The translations under genes and the position numbers were made by a program. The notes under the pieces were generated by a model. It did no database searches and was not told where the DNA came from. It saw only the letters and a program-made list of their open reading frames with translations. A stretch of 64,000 bases of DNA from positions 41,790 to 105,789 of the forward strand of contig NZ_AOCG01000009.1 in assembly GCF_000525795.1 (NCBI RefSeq). The letters run 5' to 3'. The stretch comes from Listeria aquatica FSL S10-1188. Lineage in GTDB: Bacteria; Bacillota; Bacilli; Lactobacillales; Listeriaceae. Positions 37,999 through 47,436 of this stretch are shown one piece after another (within the stretch, counting starts at the first letter, position 1; each line of letters opens with the position of its first letter).

Positions 37999-38275
37999 AT
38001 GACGAAAAGAAAAGATGAAAATCAAAACAAACAAGTTGGATATGTATTGAAAAAATATAGAATGAGATTAACTGACATTTCTCCATCTCGACGAAAATTT
38101 ATTGATGATAGGAGCGAAAAATATTTTGACTATGAAGATTGGATCAGTGAAAAGACATTAATGAACTACGAAACAGGTAAGAATGTTCCCACAATACAAA
38201 ATCTAAAAAAAATTAGCAATCGCATTTGAAGTCGATGTTCAAGAGTTGTTTTCTGAAATAATAGACTTACTATAA
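37999..38275 (+). CDS. Xre-family helix-turn-helix protein, interrupted by a frameshift
   Basis: A 91-residue protein when joined. An N-terminal lysine-rich part precedes a Cro/CI-type HTH whose recognition region includes WISEKTLMNYETGKNVPTIQ, followed by a helix typical of Xre proteins (NLKKLAIAFEVDVQELF). The A8 run at 38205-38212 has one base too many; removing it extends the protein to the stop at 38275. It is divergent from the AIPR gene and most likely keeps that gene off until phage infection. The start has no ribosome site. Confidence 0.75.
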
Positions 38276-38352
38276 GTTAAACCTTTTTTTAAAGAGATAT
38301 TGTTGCTAAACTTGAAAAATAAGCATATTCGCTTTTCCTTCTAATTTAAGAT

Positions 38353-38394
38353 CAAAAAATCCTGCTTAGAGAAATCTCTAAACAGGATTTTTTG
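38353..38394. terminator. Bidirectional terminator between xre and guaA
   Basis: CAAAAAATCCTG..TTAGAGA pairs with TCTCTAA..CAGGATTTTTTG in a long stem with A/T runs on both sides. It serves both convergent genes. Confidence 0.9.
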
Positions 38395-38487
38395 AAGATA
38401 CTCCATTTCTATTATGATCATAATATATTTTAAGAATAAACAAATCCCAGTAGAATCAGCATTTCTGGTTTATTGTTTCTGACAAGT

Positions 38488-40033
38488 TTATTCCCATTCC
38501 ACAGTAGCAGGTGGCTTACTCGTCACGTCATAAACAACGCGGTTCACGTGCTGCACTTCATTCACAATCCGCACAGAAATCTTCTCCAGCACATCCCACG
38601 GAATCCGCGCCCAGTCAGCTGTCATGCCATCGATACTCGTCACCGCACGAATCACAATTGTGTGATCGTAAGTCCGACCGTCGCCCATAACACCTACACT
38701 ACGAATGTTTGGAAGCGCCGTAAAGTATTGCCAAATCTCGCGGTCAAGCCCAGCTTCTTTGATTTCTTCGCGTAAAATATAGTCCGAGTCCCGCACAATT
38801 TCTAGTTTTTCCTCTGTCACTTCGCCTAGCACACGTATTCCAAGTCCAGGACCTGGGAACGGTTGCCGCCAAACGATTGCATCCGGCATGCCAAGTTCAG
38901 TTCCAAGTGCACGTACTTCGTCTTTAAATAGCGTATTGAGTGGTTCAATTAGTTTAAAACTCATGTCTTCTGGAAGTCCACCAACATTATGGTGTGACTT
39001 AATCGTTTGTGCTGTCGCTGTTCCACTTTCGATAATGTCTGTATAAAGTGTTCCTTGTGCTAGGAACTCAACACCATCAAGTTTCCCTGCTTCATCGTCA
39101 AAGACATAAATAAATTCGTTTCCGATAATTTTACGTTTTTGCTCAGGATCAGAAACGCCTTCTAGTTTCGATAGGAAGCGTTCCTTCGCATCCACTTTGA
39201 TGATATTCATATTGAATTCGCCTTGAAGAGTTTCCATGACTTGATCCGCTTCTCCTTTACGGAGCAAACCGTGGTCAACGAAGATACACGTTAGTTGATC
39301 GCCAATGGCTTTATGAATTAACACGCCAACAACAGAAGAATCAACGCCGCCAGAAAGCGCAAGTAGCACTTTTTTTGTCGCCAACGGTTTCACGGATTTT
39401 GTCAATTTCTACTTCAATAAAGTTTTCCATCGACCAGTCACCTTTACAACCACAAATGTTCAGCGCAAAGTTTTTCAATAGGTCATTGCCATATTCTGAA
39501 TGGCGAACTTCTGGGTGGAACTGCACACCATACATCTTCCGGTTTTCATCTGCAATCGCCGCAATCGGACAAGACTTACTTGTTCCAACGACTTCAAAAT
39601 CTTTCGGTGCATCAACAACAAGATCTCCGTGGCTCATCCAAACGGTTTGATCAGTTGGAATGCCCGCAAATAAATGGTTTGGAATTTCTAGATGAACGTT
39701 TGCTTTACCGTATTCACGATCTTTCGCAGGTTCTACTTTTCCATCAAAGTGAAGCGTCATCAGTTGCATACCGTAGCAAATTCCAAGAATCGGGATCCCC
39801 ATCTCGAAAAGTCCTTCATCACAGCGGAAAGCCCCTTCATCATACACACTGTTTGGTCCGCCAGAGAAGATGATTCCCTTCGGATTTAGTGCCTTCATTT
39901 CTTCCACCGTAATCGTGTGAGGATGAAGTTCACTGTAAACGCCAAATTCACGAATGCGTCGTGTTATCAATTGGTTGTACTGGCTTCCAAAATCCAGAAC
40001 GATAATTTTTTCTTGTTCGGCAAATTCTTTCAT
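38488..40033 (-). CDS. guaA: GMP synthase (glutamine-hydrolysing), interrupted by a frameshift
   Basis: The last enzyme of GMP synthesis: XMP + ATP + glutamine to GMP. The glutamine amidotransferase half has the nucleophile Cys86 in LGICYGMQL and the H-x-E pair in VQFHPEV. The ATP-pyrophosphatase half has [10 protein letters not shown] and the dimerisation end KPPATVEWE. The frame breaks in T7 39370-39376; dropping one base gives [12 protein letters not shown]. Length is about 514 residues from ATG 40033; GTG 40051 or TTG 40045 could extend it. The 3' end of guaA is a known integration site for mobile elements in Firmicutes, and the AIPR islet lies right beside it. Confidence 0.95.
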
Positions 40034-40100
40034 CGTTTTTTCCAAAACCACCTTATCTATAAAATTAAGCCGAATAAAATCGGCTCGCTCACTAACAAAG

Positions 40101-40124
40101 AAAAGGACAATTGCTTGCCCTTTT
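40101..40124 (-). terminator. Probable terminator after the NAD-salvage genes
   Basis: AAAAGGGCAA pairs with TTGTCCTTTT (one mismatch) in the 150 bases between the ABM-type gene and guaA. A second small hairpin (AGCCGA with TCGGCT, 40068-40085) follows. Confidence 0.5.
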
Positions 40125-40190
40125 CATTCTTCTTTCATTTTAACGTCAACAGTTCGATCTTGCAACCCTGTTTGTGAATTTTCTAAGTCT

Positions 40191-40499
40191 CTAAAGTCCT
40201 TTTCCGCCTAAAAGATCTAGTTCTTTGTTGCGCTCTACTTCACGAATTAAAGGAGCCCCTCGTTCAATCACTGCTTTTACAGCTGGATTATCAAGTGAAG
40301 CCCGGTGACGTCCTTCATCTGTCCAGAATTCCACTACAAAAACGGTATCTTCATCTTGTTCAGAAGTTCCAACGACGTATTCAAGACAAGCCGGAATCTC
40401 TTCCATAACGGCAGCCCCTTCTAACAAAATTTCTGCTAGCTCTTTTTGTTGCCCTGCATGCGCATGGAATGTTGTTATTAATCCATAACCTACCCTCAT
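40191..40499 (-). CDS. Antibiotic-biosynthesis-monooxygenase (ABM) fold protein
   Basis: A 102-residue dimeric ferredoxin-like protein of the ABM/quinol monooxygenase family. Conserved pieces are ITTFHAHAGQQKELAEILLE, VGTSEQDEDTVFVVEFWTDE and the family ending LLGGKGL. These proteins are usually cofactor-free oxygenases or heme-related enzymes; the substrate is unknown. It follows nadE by 12 bases in the same operon, so a redox link to NAD metabolism is possible but unproven. Confidence 0.85.
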   Translation of the reverse strand: MRVGYGLITTFHAHAGQQKELAEILLEGAAVMEEIPACLEYVVGTSEQDEDTVFVVEFWTDEGRHRASLDNPAVKAVIERGAPLIREVERNKELDLLGGKGL

Positions 40500-40511
40500 C
40501 TCTTTTCCCTC

Positions 40512-41333
40512 CTATTTCCAAAAATCATCAAAAATCGTAATCGGCATGTTTCGTTTATGCCGTGATTTCAAATACCAACTTTCAATTTTAGCCGCTGCCT
40601 CGCCTGAAACTGGCTTGCCCTCTAAGTAATCATCAATTTCATCATACGTGACACCAAGCGCAACTTCATCCGGAAGCGCCGGTTTATCCTCTTCTAGATC
40701 AGCAGTTGGCTTTTTCAGATATAAATGCTCTGGGCAACCTAATTCTTTTAGCAACAGTTTTCCTTGCCGTTTATTTAAACGAAAAATCGGATTGATGTCC
40801 GTTCCACCGTCACCATATTTCGTATAAAAGCCCGTCACTGCTTCCGCCGAATGATCCGTTCCAACAACCACACCCTGGTGCATCGCCGCAACAGAATATT
40901 GAGCTTTCATCCGTTCGCGTGCTTTTTCGTTACCTTTCGCAAAGTCCGTCAGCACGACTCCAGCTTCTTCGAGTGTTTTTGCACTGGCATCTACCGCACG
41001 CTTGATATTGATGACAATGGACTCATCAGGAGCGATAAATTTCAAGGCGTCTTGGCGGTCTGCTTCGTCCAATTGTTCACCGTAAGGAAGACTCACTGCA
41101 AGAAACTCATAGTCTCCTCCCGTCTCTTCGCGTAGCTCAGAAATGGCGATTTGAGCAAGCTTACCCACTAAAGTTGAGTCTTGCCCACCTGAAATCCCCA
41201 AAACAAGACTTTTCAAAAAGGAGTTTGTCTTCAAATAGTCTTTTAGCAAGTTCACACTTTTTCGAATTTCTTCTTTCGGATCGATTTCTGGTTTTACCTT
41301 CATTTCCGCTAAAATTTGTTCTCTAATATCCAC
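40512..41333 (-). CDS. nadE: NH3-dependent NAD+ synthetase
   Basis: A 273-residue homodimeric amidase-free NAD synthetase that converts deamido-NAD to NAD with ammonia and ATP. The PP-loop SGGQDS is at residues 48-53, and family motifs [26 protein letters not shown] and [19 protein letters not shown] are intact. No glutaminase domain is present, as in other Bacillales. It forms an NAD salvage operon with pncB upstream and the ABM-type gene downstream. Confidence 0.96.
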   Translation of the reverse strand: MDIREQILAEMKVKPEIDPKEEIRKSVNLLKDYLKTNSFLKSLVLGISGGQDSTLVGKLAQIAISELREETGGDYEFLAVSLPYGEQLDEADRQDALKFIAPDESIVINIKRAVDASAKTLEEAGVVLTDFAKGNEKARERMKAQYSVAAMHQGVVVGTDHSAEAVTGFYTKYGDGGTDINPIFRLNKRQGKLLLKELGCPEHLYLKKPTADLEEDKPALPDEVALGVTYDEIDDYLEGKPVSGEAAAKIESWYLKSRHKRNMPITIFDDFWK

Positions 41334-41374
41334 TTTAAGAGTCCTCCTATTCTAACAAACATTCTTTCCTGCTT

Positions 41375-42865
41375 CTACAAAGGAAAATCCAGATCAACAG
41401 GTGAATGAAGCTGGACGCTTTTTCGCACCTTTTCAATATTTTTCATTTTATTTTTCCAACATTTCACGCTTAAATCTACTGGGTACTGCTCTGGACGAAC
41501 AGTTCGTTTGTACTCGCCCCAAAGAAGCGCGAGGTTCTCTTCTTTATAAGCTTTAATCTCTTCAAGTGTCGGCAAGTCATACACGCGCTTCCCGCCTTCA
41601 AAAATCGGTATAAGTAGTTCTTTCGCTTTAAAATTTTTCACCGTCTTTGTAATATAGGTATGCACAGGGTGGAACATCGTTAGTTCTTTTACCCCTTCAA
41701 GCGATTCATCTGCCATCGCAATATAATCACCTTCTGCTTTTGGACGCTCGCTTTCTGAAATAATCCGATAAACTCGTTTTTCGCCTGGCGTTGAAACTTT
41801 TTCTGTATTGCTCGAAAGTTTGATTGAGTCTTGCAGCACGCCATGCTCATCTGCAATTGCAGCCATCTTATAGACAGCCCCCAAGCGCCGGCTGGTCATA
41901 AGCTGTGATCAGTTTTGTCCCAACTCCCCAAGAATCGATCTTGGCCTTCTGTGCTTTAAGCGACAAAATCGTATGTTCATCTAAATCACTCGAAGCAAAA
42001 ATTTTCGCATCTGTAAAACCAGCTTCATCAAGCATTTGCCTTGCCTTCTTCGAAAGAAACGCCATATCCCCACTATCTAGCCGAATCCCAATAAAATTGA
42101 TTTCATCGCCAAGTTCTTTCGCTACACGAATCGCATTTGGAACACCTGATTTTAACGTATCGTACGTATCCACAAGGAAAATCGAATTTTTGTGCGTCTT
42201 CGCATAGCTTTTAAACGCCTCATATTCATCCCGATATGCCTGAACCATGCATGCGCCATCGTTCCAGAAACAGGAATCCCAAAAATCTTACCCGCGCGCA
42301 CATTACTCGTTGAATCACAGCCACCAATATAAGCGGCGCGCGTGCCCCAAATCGCGGCATCCATTTCCTGCGCCCGCCGTGTACCAAACTCTGCCAGACT
42401 ATCATTATCAACAACAGAACGAATCCGAGCCGCCTTTGTTGCAATCAGCGTTTGGAAGTTCACAATGTTTAGTAACGCAGTTTCGATGAGTTGAGCTTCT
42501 GCAAGACTTGCTTCCACTTGTAAAATCGGTTCTGTTTTAAAAACAAATTCCCCTTCACGAACAGAGCGAATCGCTCCCTTAAACTTGAAGTCTTTTAAGT
42601 ACTCTAAAAAGGCTCCATCAAAGCCTAGTTCGTCATGCAAATATGTTATATCACTCTCAGTAAAACGTAAATTTTCAATATACGATACAATTCGTTCAAG
42701 CCCAGCAAAAACCACGTAGCCTGAATTAAACGGCATTTCGCGGAAGAAAACTTCAAAAATACTTCTTCGCTCATGAATTCCGTCATCAAAATAAGCCTTC
42801 ATCATATTTAACTGATAGAGATCAGTATGTAAAGTTAAACTATCATCTTGATATAAGTTTGTCAT
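41375..42865 (-). CDS. pncB: Nicotinate phosphoribosyltransferase, two opposing frameshifts
   Basis: The first step of NAD salvage: nicotinate + PRPP + ATP to nicotinate mononucleotide. The N-terminus (LHTDLYQLNMMKAYFDDG) and the catalytic motifs EFGTRRAQ and GTMAHAW are present, then a flavodoxin-like barrel. Two breaks are seen: a missing G at 42245-42246 (W-V-Q-A-Y after correction) and an extra G in the C5 run 41878-41882 (A-L-G-A-V-Y-K). They cancel in length, giving 496 residues. It lies 41 bases upstream of nadE. Confidence 0.93.
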
Positions 42866-42920
42866 GGGTTTTCTCCAATCCTTGTTCTAGCCTCGCTTGG
42901 CTGAAATTACATTTACAAAC

Positions 42921-42929
42921 ATCATAGCA
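42921..42929 (-). promoter_or_regulatory. Extended -10 promoter of the pncB-nadE operon
   Basis: TGC-TATGAT on the minus strand, with TTTTCA 17 bases upstream as a fair -35, about 60 bases before the pncB ATG. It lies in the 110-base gap after tagD, so the NAD operon can be transcribed separately from the teichoic acid genes. Confidence 0.5.
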
Positions 42930-42976
42930 TAATTTTTCATATCTGAAAATTTTCCTGCGTTTTGCTAAAATCAAAA

Positions 42977-43360
42977 TCAGCGCAAATCCTCTTTAATTTG
43001 CGTAGTGGAAATCCCGTCTGTTCTTGGCAAATAAACGACTTCACAATAAGGTTTCAAAAAATCAAACTCGCCTTTCCAGTCATCGCCCATCACAAACACG
43101 TCTACGTCATGCGTTTTAATGTCCGCTATTTTTTGATCCCAATTTTCTTCAGGAATCACTTCATCCACGTAACGAATCGCTTCTAAAATCAATTTGCGAT
43201 GCAAGTAGCTGTGGTAAGCTTCTTTATGTTTAATTCGGTTAAATGAATCGGTCGACAACGCCACGATTAGATAATCGCCCATTTCTTTTGCACGCCGCAA
43301 AAGCTCGATATGGCCCCAATGTAGCAAATCAAACGTGCCATAAGTAATCACCTTTTTCAT
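42977..43360 (-). CDS. tagD: Glycerol-3-phosphate cytidylyltransferase
   Basis: A 127-residue enzyme that makes CDP-glycerol from CTP and glycerol-3-phosphate for teichoic acid linkage units. The HxGH-type motif is in YGTFDLLHWGHIELL, and the CTP-binding signature RTDGISTTQI is near the C-terminus. The start ATG at 43360 follows GTGGAG; the upstream frame belongs to the tagB gene. It closes the tarIJ-tagB-tagD unit. Presence together with TarIJ indicates a glycerol-phosphate linker carrying a ribitol-phosphate chain. Confidence 0.95.
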   Translation of the reverse strand: MKKVITYGTFDLLHWGHIELLRRAKEMGDYLIVALSTDSFNRIKHKEAYHSYLHRKLILEAIRYVDEVIPEENWDQKIADIKTHDVDVFVMGDDWKGEFDFLKPYCEVVYLPRTDGISTTQIKEDLR

Positions 43361-43374
43361 GTCTCCACTCTCTT

Positions 43375-44515
43375 TCAAAGTTTTTTCTGGATAAAATCGA
43401 CTAAATTCGCTGCGGAACGCCCTTCTGAATATTTGTTCCATGTCGCGCTGAAGCGCGCAATTTCATCAAGATCAGCCTCATCATTTAGAATACCACGAGC
43501 AAGGGATTCTGTCGTGAGATAGGGCTCACCTGGGATTAACTCAGAAAAACCCGTTACAAGACCGCGCTCTCGGTCATACTGCTCAATATCCGGCGTAAAA
43601 AAATAAATCGGACGACTCAGCAAAGCAAATTCAAATGGGGAGGAAGAATAATCCGTAACGAGCACATCAGCACCTGCTAAGGCTTCCTGCATCGACTGAT
43701 TCTTTGGAAAAAGCTTGACGAAATCGTCTTCTGGAATCGTTGCATTTGCTTGGATCGAGGGATGTAACTTAAGTAACAATACATACTCATCTGAAAGAAG
43801 CTCCCGCATTTTTTCAAGGTCAAGCAAGATCTTCGCCTGATTTAGCTCGCTATCACGAAAAGTGGGTGCGTACAAAATTGTTTTTTTTCTGGTATTTTTC
43901 ACGGTAACTTGCTCGAATTTGTTTTAATGTTTCTTGTTCAAAAAAGTAATCGGTACTTGGCACTCCTGTTTTTAGTAACCGGTCTTCGCTTTCCAATAAA
44001 AATGATCGTTTGAAAATTTCTCCCATCATGTCGGAACCTACAACCACCTTATGAAAACGTGCATAAACGGCTTTGAACCGCTTTTGCTCACTTTTCGCGC
44101 GTAAAGGCGTAGCTTTATCTTCCCATGCAAACTTTTTGAGTGCCCCATTCGCGTGCCAAATTTGAATACAACAAGCTTCTTCTTTAAATTTTAATGCGGC
44201 CAGCTCAGGAAAATAATTATCGACAATCACCACTTTGGCACGACTCATATGGTAAAGTCGTTTAAATATAGAAGAAAATGTCAATGGAATCGTTCGGACA
44301 AAATTATAGGAAAGTTGTGTTTCATCAACACGCGGATCATAAAAGACAATCGTTTCTGGTGAAACACGCAAATCAGCCATTTTCTTTAAAATTTGTTCGG
44401 GATTATCTTGAAAGGTAACAAGCATGACCACTTTAGTTTGTAAATTAAACGGTCGAAAAAAGATCGCTACGCCCCGCAAGATAATCATGTAAAGCTGTGC
44501 CAGTATTCGTCTCAT
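43375..44515 (-). CDS. tagB: TagB-like CDP-glycerol glycerophosphotransferase, interrupted by a frameshift
   Basis: A membrane-associated GT-B type enzyme that adds the first glycerol-phosphate to the ManNAc-GlcNAc-PP-undecaprenol primer. Family motifs are CCIQIWHANGALKKFAWE, YAPTFRDSE, LKLHPSIQ and the active region LVTDYSSSPFEFALLSRPI. The frame breaks in T8 43881-43888; dropping one base gives Y-Q-K-K-T-I-L-Y-A-P-T-F and 379 residues. The ATG 44515 lies 1 base after the tarJ stop with GAGGAGTGG upstream. The priming role is inferred; it could also be a ribitol-phosphate polymerase of the same family. Confidence 0.88.
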
Positions 44516-44516
44516 T

Positions 44517-45617
44517 TCAGGTCCACTCCTCATTATATGTAGCAAGAGGTGCCGCAGATTTGCGGCACCTCTCCTTTTTCTCTTCAAAAGTCAAATATTC
44601 CACGCCATAACGGTTTTCCCCCCAAGGGCTTCGTAAATCAGCTTCGAAGGCTTCGATGACATCTTGAATACTTCGAACATCATGCACTTCACCTATAAGG
44701 TTTGAAAGGTATTCCACAGCGCGTCGATTCTTATTAAGGAAATCAACAGTCGCTTGGAAATCAACTCGTCCGCTTCGGCTGCTTCCATATAGCGTTAATC
44801 CTTTTTCAAGTACCATACGTGTATTTACTTCAATTGGATACTCAGAAACACCAAGTAAGGAAATGGTTCCTTCCGGTTTTATCAAATCAATAATTTGATC
44901 CACCGCATATTGGCTTCCCTTCCCGCCAGCACATTCAAAAGCTTGGTCAATTTCTAAATCTTCTGGAATGGCATCAATGCTATATGCTGCATCCACAAAT
45001 GAAAAGAAATCCAGTTTATAAGGAGTTTTTCCGAAAATATACACTTTCGCATCTGGAAACTTGTCTTTTAACAGTAAACACGTGATAAAGCCAAGGTTTC
45101 CATCGCCCCAAACTCCAAATGATGAACGGTTGGCATCTGCGCGAGAATCAAAACGGCGAACCGCATGCACAGCAACTGAAATCAGTTCTGAAAAAGCAGC
45201 AACCGTCATGTCTAAATCTTCTGGTAGCGCAATTAACCGGTCACGACGCATAAATACGTTATCCTGCATTAGACCATCAAATCCGCTTGAGCGAAACTTG
45301 CTGCTTCGTAAATAGTTTTCTGCGATCACAGGATCTTTTTCAAACGGTGTATTTGGAATCATCACGACTTTCGTTCCAATTGGAAATTCTTTCTTTGCAT
45401 CGTAAACAACTTCTCCAACACCCTCGTGAATTAAAGCCATGGGAAGTTTCTTTGCCAGTATTTCTTTCCCACGCGAACCTGTATAGTAGCGCTGGTCAGC
45501 TGCACAAATTGAAAGATAAGTTGGACGAACTACAACAGCATCTTCAGTTAGCGTTTCATCGATATTGGCAACTTCAAATTGTCTCTCTGAAACAAGCCTA
45601 TATACTTGATTAATCAT
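44517..45617 (-). CDS. tarJ: Ribulose-5-phosphate reductase (CDP-ribitol pathway)
   Basis: A zinc-dependent medium-chain dehydrogenase-type enzyme of 366 residues that reduces ribulose-5-phosphate to ribitol-5-phosphate with NADPH. Seen are the zinc-site cysteine in [13 protein letters not shown], the [11 protein letters not shown] catalytic region and a Rossmann part ([18 protein letters not shown]). The ATG 45617 overlaps the tarI stop by 8 bases, so the pair is coupled and the two enzymes probably form a complex as in other TarIJ systems. Confidence 0.93.
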   Translation of the reverse strand: MINQVYRLVSERQFEVANIDETLTEDAVVVRPTYLSICAADQRYYTGSRGKEILAKKLPMALIHEGVGEVVYDAKKEFPIGTKVVMIPNTPFEKDPVIAENYLRSSKFRSSGFDGLMQDNVFMRRDRLIALPEDLDMTVAAFSELISVAVHAVRRFDSRADANRSSFGVWGDGNLGFITCLLLKDKFPDAKVYIFGKTPYKLDFFSFVDAAYSIDAIPEDLEIDQAFECAGGKGSQYAVDQIIDLIKPEGTISLLGVSEYPIEVNTRMVLEKGLTLYGSSRSGRVDFQATVDFLNKNRRAVEYLSNLIGEVHDVRSIQDVIEAFEADLRSPWGENRYGVEYLTFEEKKERCRKSAAPLATYNEEWT

Positions 45618-46323
45618 GGCTAATCCGCTCCTGTATAATCGCATTGGCTACTTGCATATCATAAGGTGTTGTGATCTTAATGTTGAAAATTTCACCTTTC
45701 ACGAGACTTACTTTTTCTCCAGCAAGCAAACAAATTTTACATGCGTCTGTCAAAATTTGTTTTTGCTCATCGGAAAGCGCATGATAATGATCACTAAGAC
45801 GCTTCATGTTAAAACTTTGCGGTGTTTGTCCTTGATACATCACATCGCGCACAGGAATGTCTGTAATAAATTCGTGGTTCGTTGATTCGACAATTGTATC
45901 TGTAGCTGTAATCACCGTATCTACGGCTCCGTATTCAAGGGCTGCATTTATATTCTCTTCGATAATGCGATGCGTTAAAAACGGACGAACAGCATCATGC
46001 GTAATCAAAACATCCTCTTCATTCAACCCGTAGTTTTGTTCAACATGACGGATCCCGCTCATAATCGTTTCATTGCGGTCAGCTCCACCTTCAATAACAA
46101 TCACACGATCATCTTGAATATGTTTTTTCAAAATATCCTCAGTATGATTGATCCATTCTTTAGGTGAGGCCACAAGAATTTTATCAAAACGAGCATTCAA
46201 AATAAATTTCTCAACCGTGTGAACGATAACAGGTTTGCCGTTTAGTGGCAGATACTGCTTGGGCATACTTACGTTTCCCATTCGCGTACCTTTACCCCCA
46301 GCAAGAATTTCAGCATAGATCAT
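45610..46323 (-). CDS. tarI: Ribitol-5-phosphate cytidylyltransferase
   Basis: A 237-residue IspD-like nucleotidyltransferase that makes CDP-ribitol from CTP and ribitol-5-phosphate. The N-terminal [20 protein letters not shown] loop binds CTP, and [20 protein letters not shown] and the C-terminal [15 protein letters not shown] are conserved. Its neighbour tarJ separates it from IspD proper. Start ATG follows AAAGGAGA. An extended -10 lies about 50 bases upstream, so tarIJ-tagBD may have an internal promoter. Confidence 0.94.
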   Translation of the reverse strand: MIYAEILAGGKGTRMGNVSMPKQYLPLNGKPVIVHTVEKFILNARFDKILVASPKEWINHTEDILKKHIQDDRVIVIEGGADRNETIMSGIRHVEQNYGLNEEDVLITHDAVRPFLTHRIIEENINAALEYGAVDTVITATDTIVESTNHEFITDIPVRDVMYQGQTPQSFNMKRLSDHYHALSDEQKQILTDACKICLLAGEKVSLVKGEIFNIKITTPYDMQVANAIIQERISHD

Positions 46324-46374
46324 TTTTTATAGTCTCCTTTATCTCTAAAGATTGAAAGCTAACATAACACATGT

Positions 46375-46383
46375 ATTATAACA
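46375..46383 (-). promoter_or_regulatory. Extended -10 promoter before tarI
   Basis: TGT-TATAAT on the minus strand, 52-60 bases upstream of the tarI ATG. It follows a possible terminator, which suggests the tarIJ-tagBD genes are transcribed at least partly on their own. Confidence 0.5.
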
Positions 46384-46390
46384 TAAGAAA

Positions 46391-46422
46391 AGAAAAAGAA
46401 GGGAAAAAACTCTTCTTTTTCT
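46391..46422 (-). terminator. Possible terminator between the unknown teichoic-acid gene and tarI
   Basis: AGAAAAAGAAGAG pairs with CCCTTCTTTTTCT around six bases, and TTTC follows on the minus strand. The stem is A/T-rich and weak. Confidence 0.4.
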
Positions 46423-46440
46423 CGGGTAAACTAGCTCTTG

Positions 46441-47436
46441 TTATTGATGTGAAAAGTAAAGCTCATTACATTTGCGTAGCGGTTTTTCGGAATTTGCGCG
46501 AACCGCTTTATAAAGCGCGTTCGTCGCTTGTCGGTAAAATCTCAAGTAATAGCTTCTAGAATTAAAGTGCATTTGACTAAACAAGAATGTCCCAAATTCC
46601 AAGTAGAGCTTCATAAATTCAGGATCTTTGTGTAATTTGTCATACTGTTCAACAGGAATTTGGACAAAATAATAGCCAAGTGAAACAAGACCCGAAACAA
46701 CCGTTTTGCGAAGTTTTTGGATTTCTTGAAGTAGCCCCGCTAAAATTTCACGTGCAGCAGAATAATTTCCTTGTTCGACTTCCGTTTGAAAAGCTGGGCC
46801 AATCCGCGTATTAATCAAGTAATTTAATAAGTTAATTTCAAATTCTTGATTTAATAGTGGAATTTGACAATATTCTCGTTGTCGACTCACCCAATTCACA
46901 AAAAGCGCCATGGTTTGGTTTAACTGAAGCTCAGCCGAACTGTTCACTTTGGGTTCTTTTTCAATTTCAAGGATGCGCTCTTTTACAATAGAATCAGTCG
47001 ATTGAAGTAGTTGATACACGAGGACTTCAAACGGGAGATTTTCTTCTAGCTCCGCTACTTTTCTAAGGATGGCCGTTCTTCTAAACATTAAATAACTATA
47101 GTTTTCTGGCAAAACAAGAAAAGGATCTTTTTCAACATAGGTTGGAATACTGATTTCAATTTCATCGATAAACTGAAAATCATCTTTTTCAAGAAAAGGT
47201 TCTTTGTCTTCTTGTTTTTTCAAAAACTGCGTGTACACAGGGTTAGCAAGGAAGTAAAAAATATCTTGCGATGTAAATTCCGATTGGTAGTTTTCAAAAA
47301 ACTTCAGCATTTGCTTTTCTGCTTTTTCATCTTTCACCGTTTGAAAAACAACAAAAGTTTCCTCGATTGGTAAAAGACGTTCAGCAATATCTTTTACTGT
47401 TAAATCTTGAACCGCTTCGGTGGGTAAAAATTTCAT
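46441..47436 (-). CDS. Unrecognised 331-residue protein in the teichoic acid cluster
   Basis: I do not recognise a family. The protein is soluble, acidic in its first half, and mostly helical by eye, without signal peptide or membrane segment. A tract near EKQMLKFFENYQSEFTSQDI and another near QEIQKLRKTVVSGLVSLGYY suggest packed helices like an all-alpha adaptor. Its ATG overlaps the stop of the upstream GT2-transferase fusion gene as ATGA, with AAGGAGG in front, so production is strictly coupled to that enzyme. A partner or regulator of the polymerase is a reasonable guess. No catalytic motif is visible. Confidence 0.75.
   Translation of the reverse strand: MKFLPTEAVQDLTVKDIAERLLPIEETFVVFQTVKDEKAEKQMLKFFENYQSEFTSQDIFYFLANPVYTQFLKKQEDKEPFLEKDDFQFIDEIEISIPTYVEKDPFLVLPENYSYLMFRRTAILRKVAELEENLPFEVLVYQLLQSTDSIVKERILEIEKEPKVNSSAELQLNQTMALFVNWVSRQREYCQIPLLNQEFEINLLNYLINTRIGPAFQTEVEQGNYSAAREILAGLLQEIQKLRKTVVSGLVSLGYYFVQIPVEQYDKLHKDPEFMKLYLEFGTFLFSQMHFNSRSYYLRFYRQATNALYKAVRANSEKPLRKCNELYFSHQ

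Noticed and set aside
37889..38086. 65-codon minus-strand ORF across the AIPR-xre control region
   Set aside because: It is antisense to xre and covers the shared promoter region; composition is only A/T-rich.
38480..38500. Attachment site for an integrative element at the guaA 3' end
   Set aside because: The guaA end is intact but I found no second copy of the sequence and no integrase gene in the window.
40134..40190. Possible C-terminal extension of the ABM-type protein in another frame
   Set aside because: The family normally ends in GGKGL, as the in-frame stop gives; the extension is chance.
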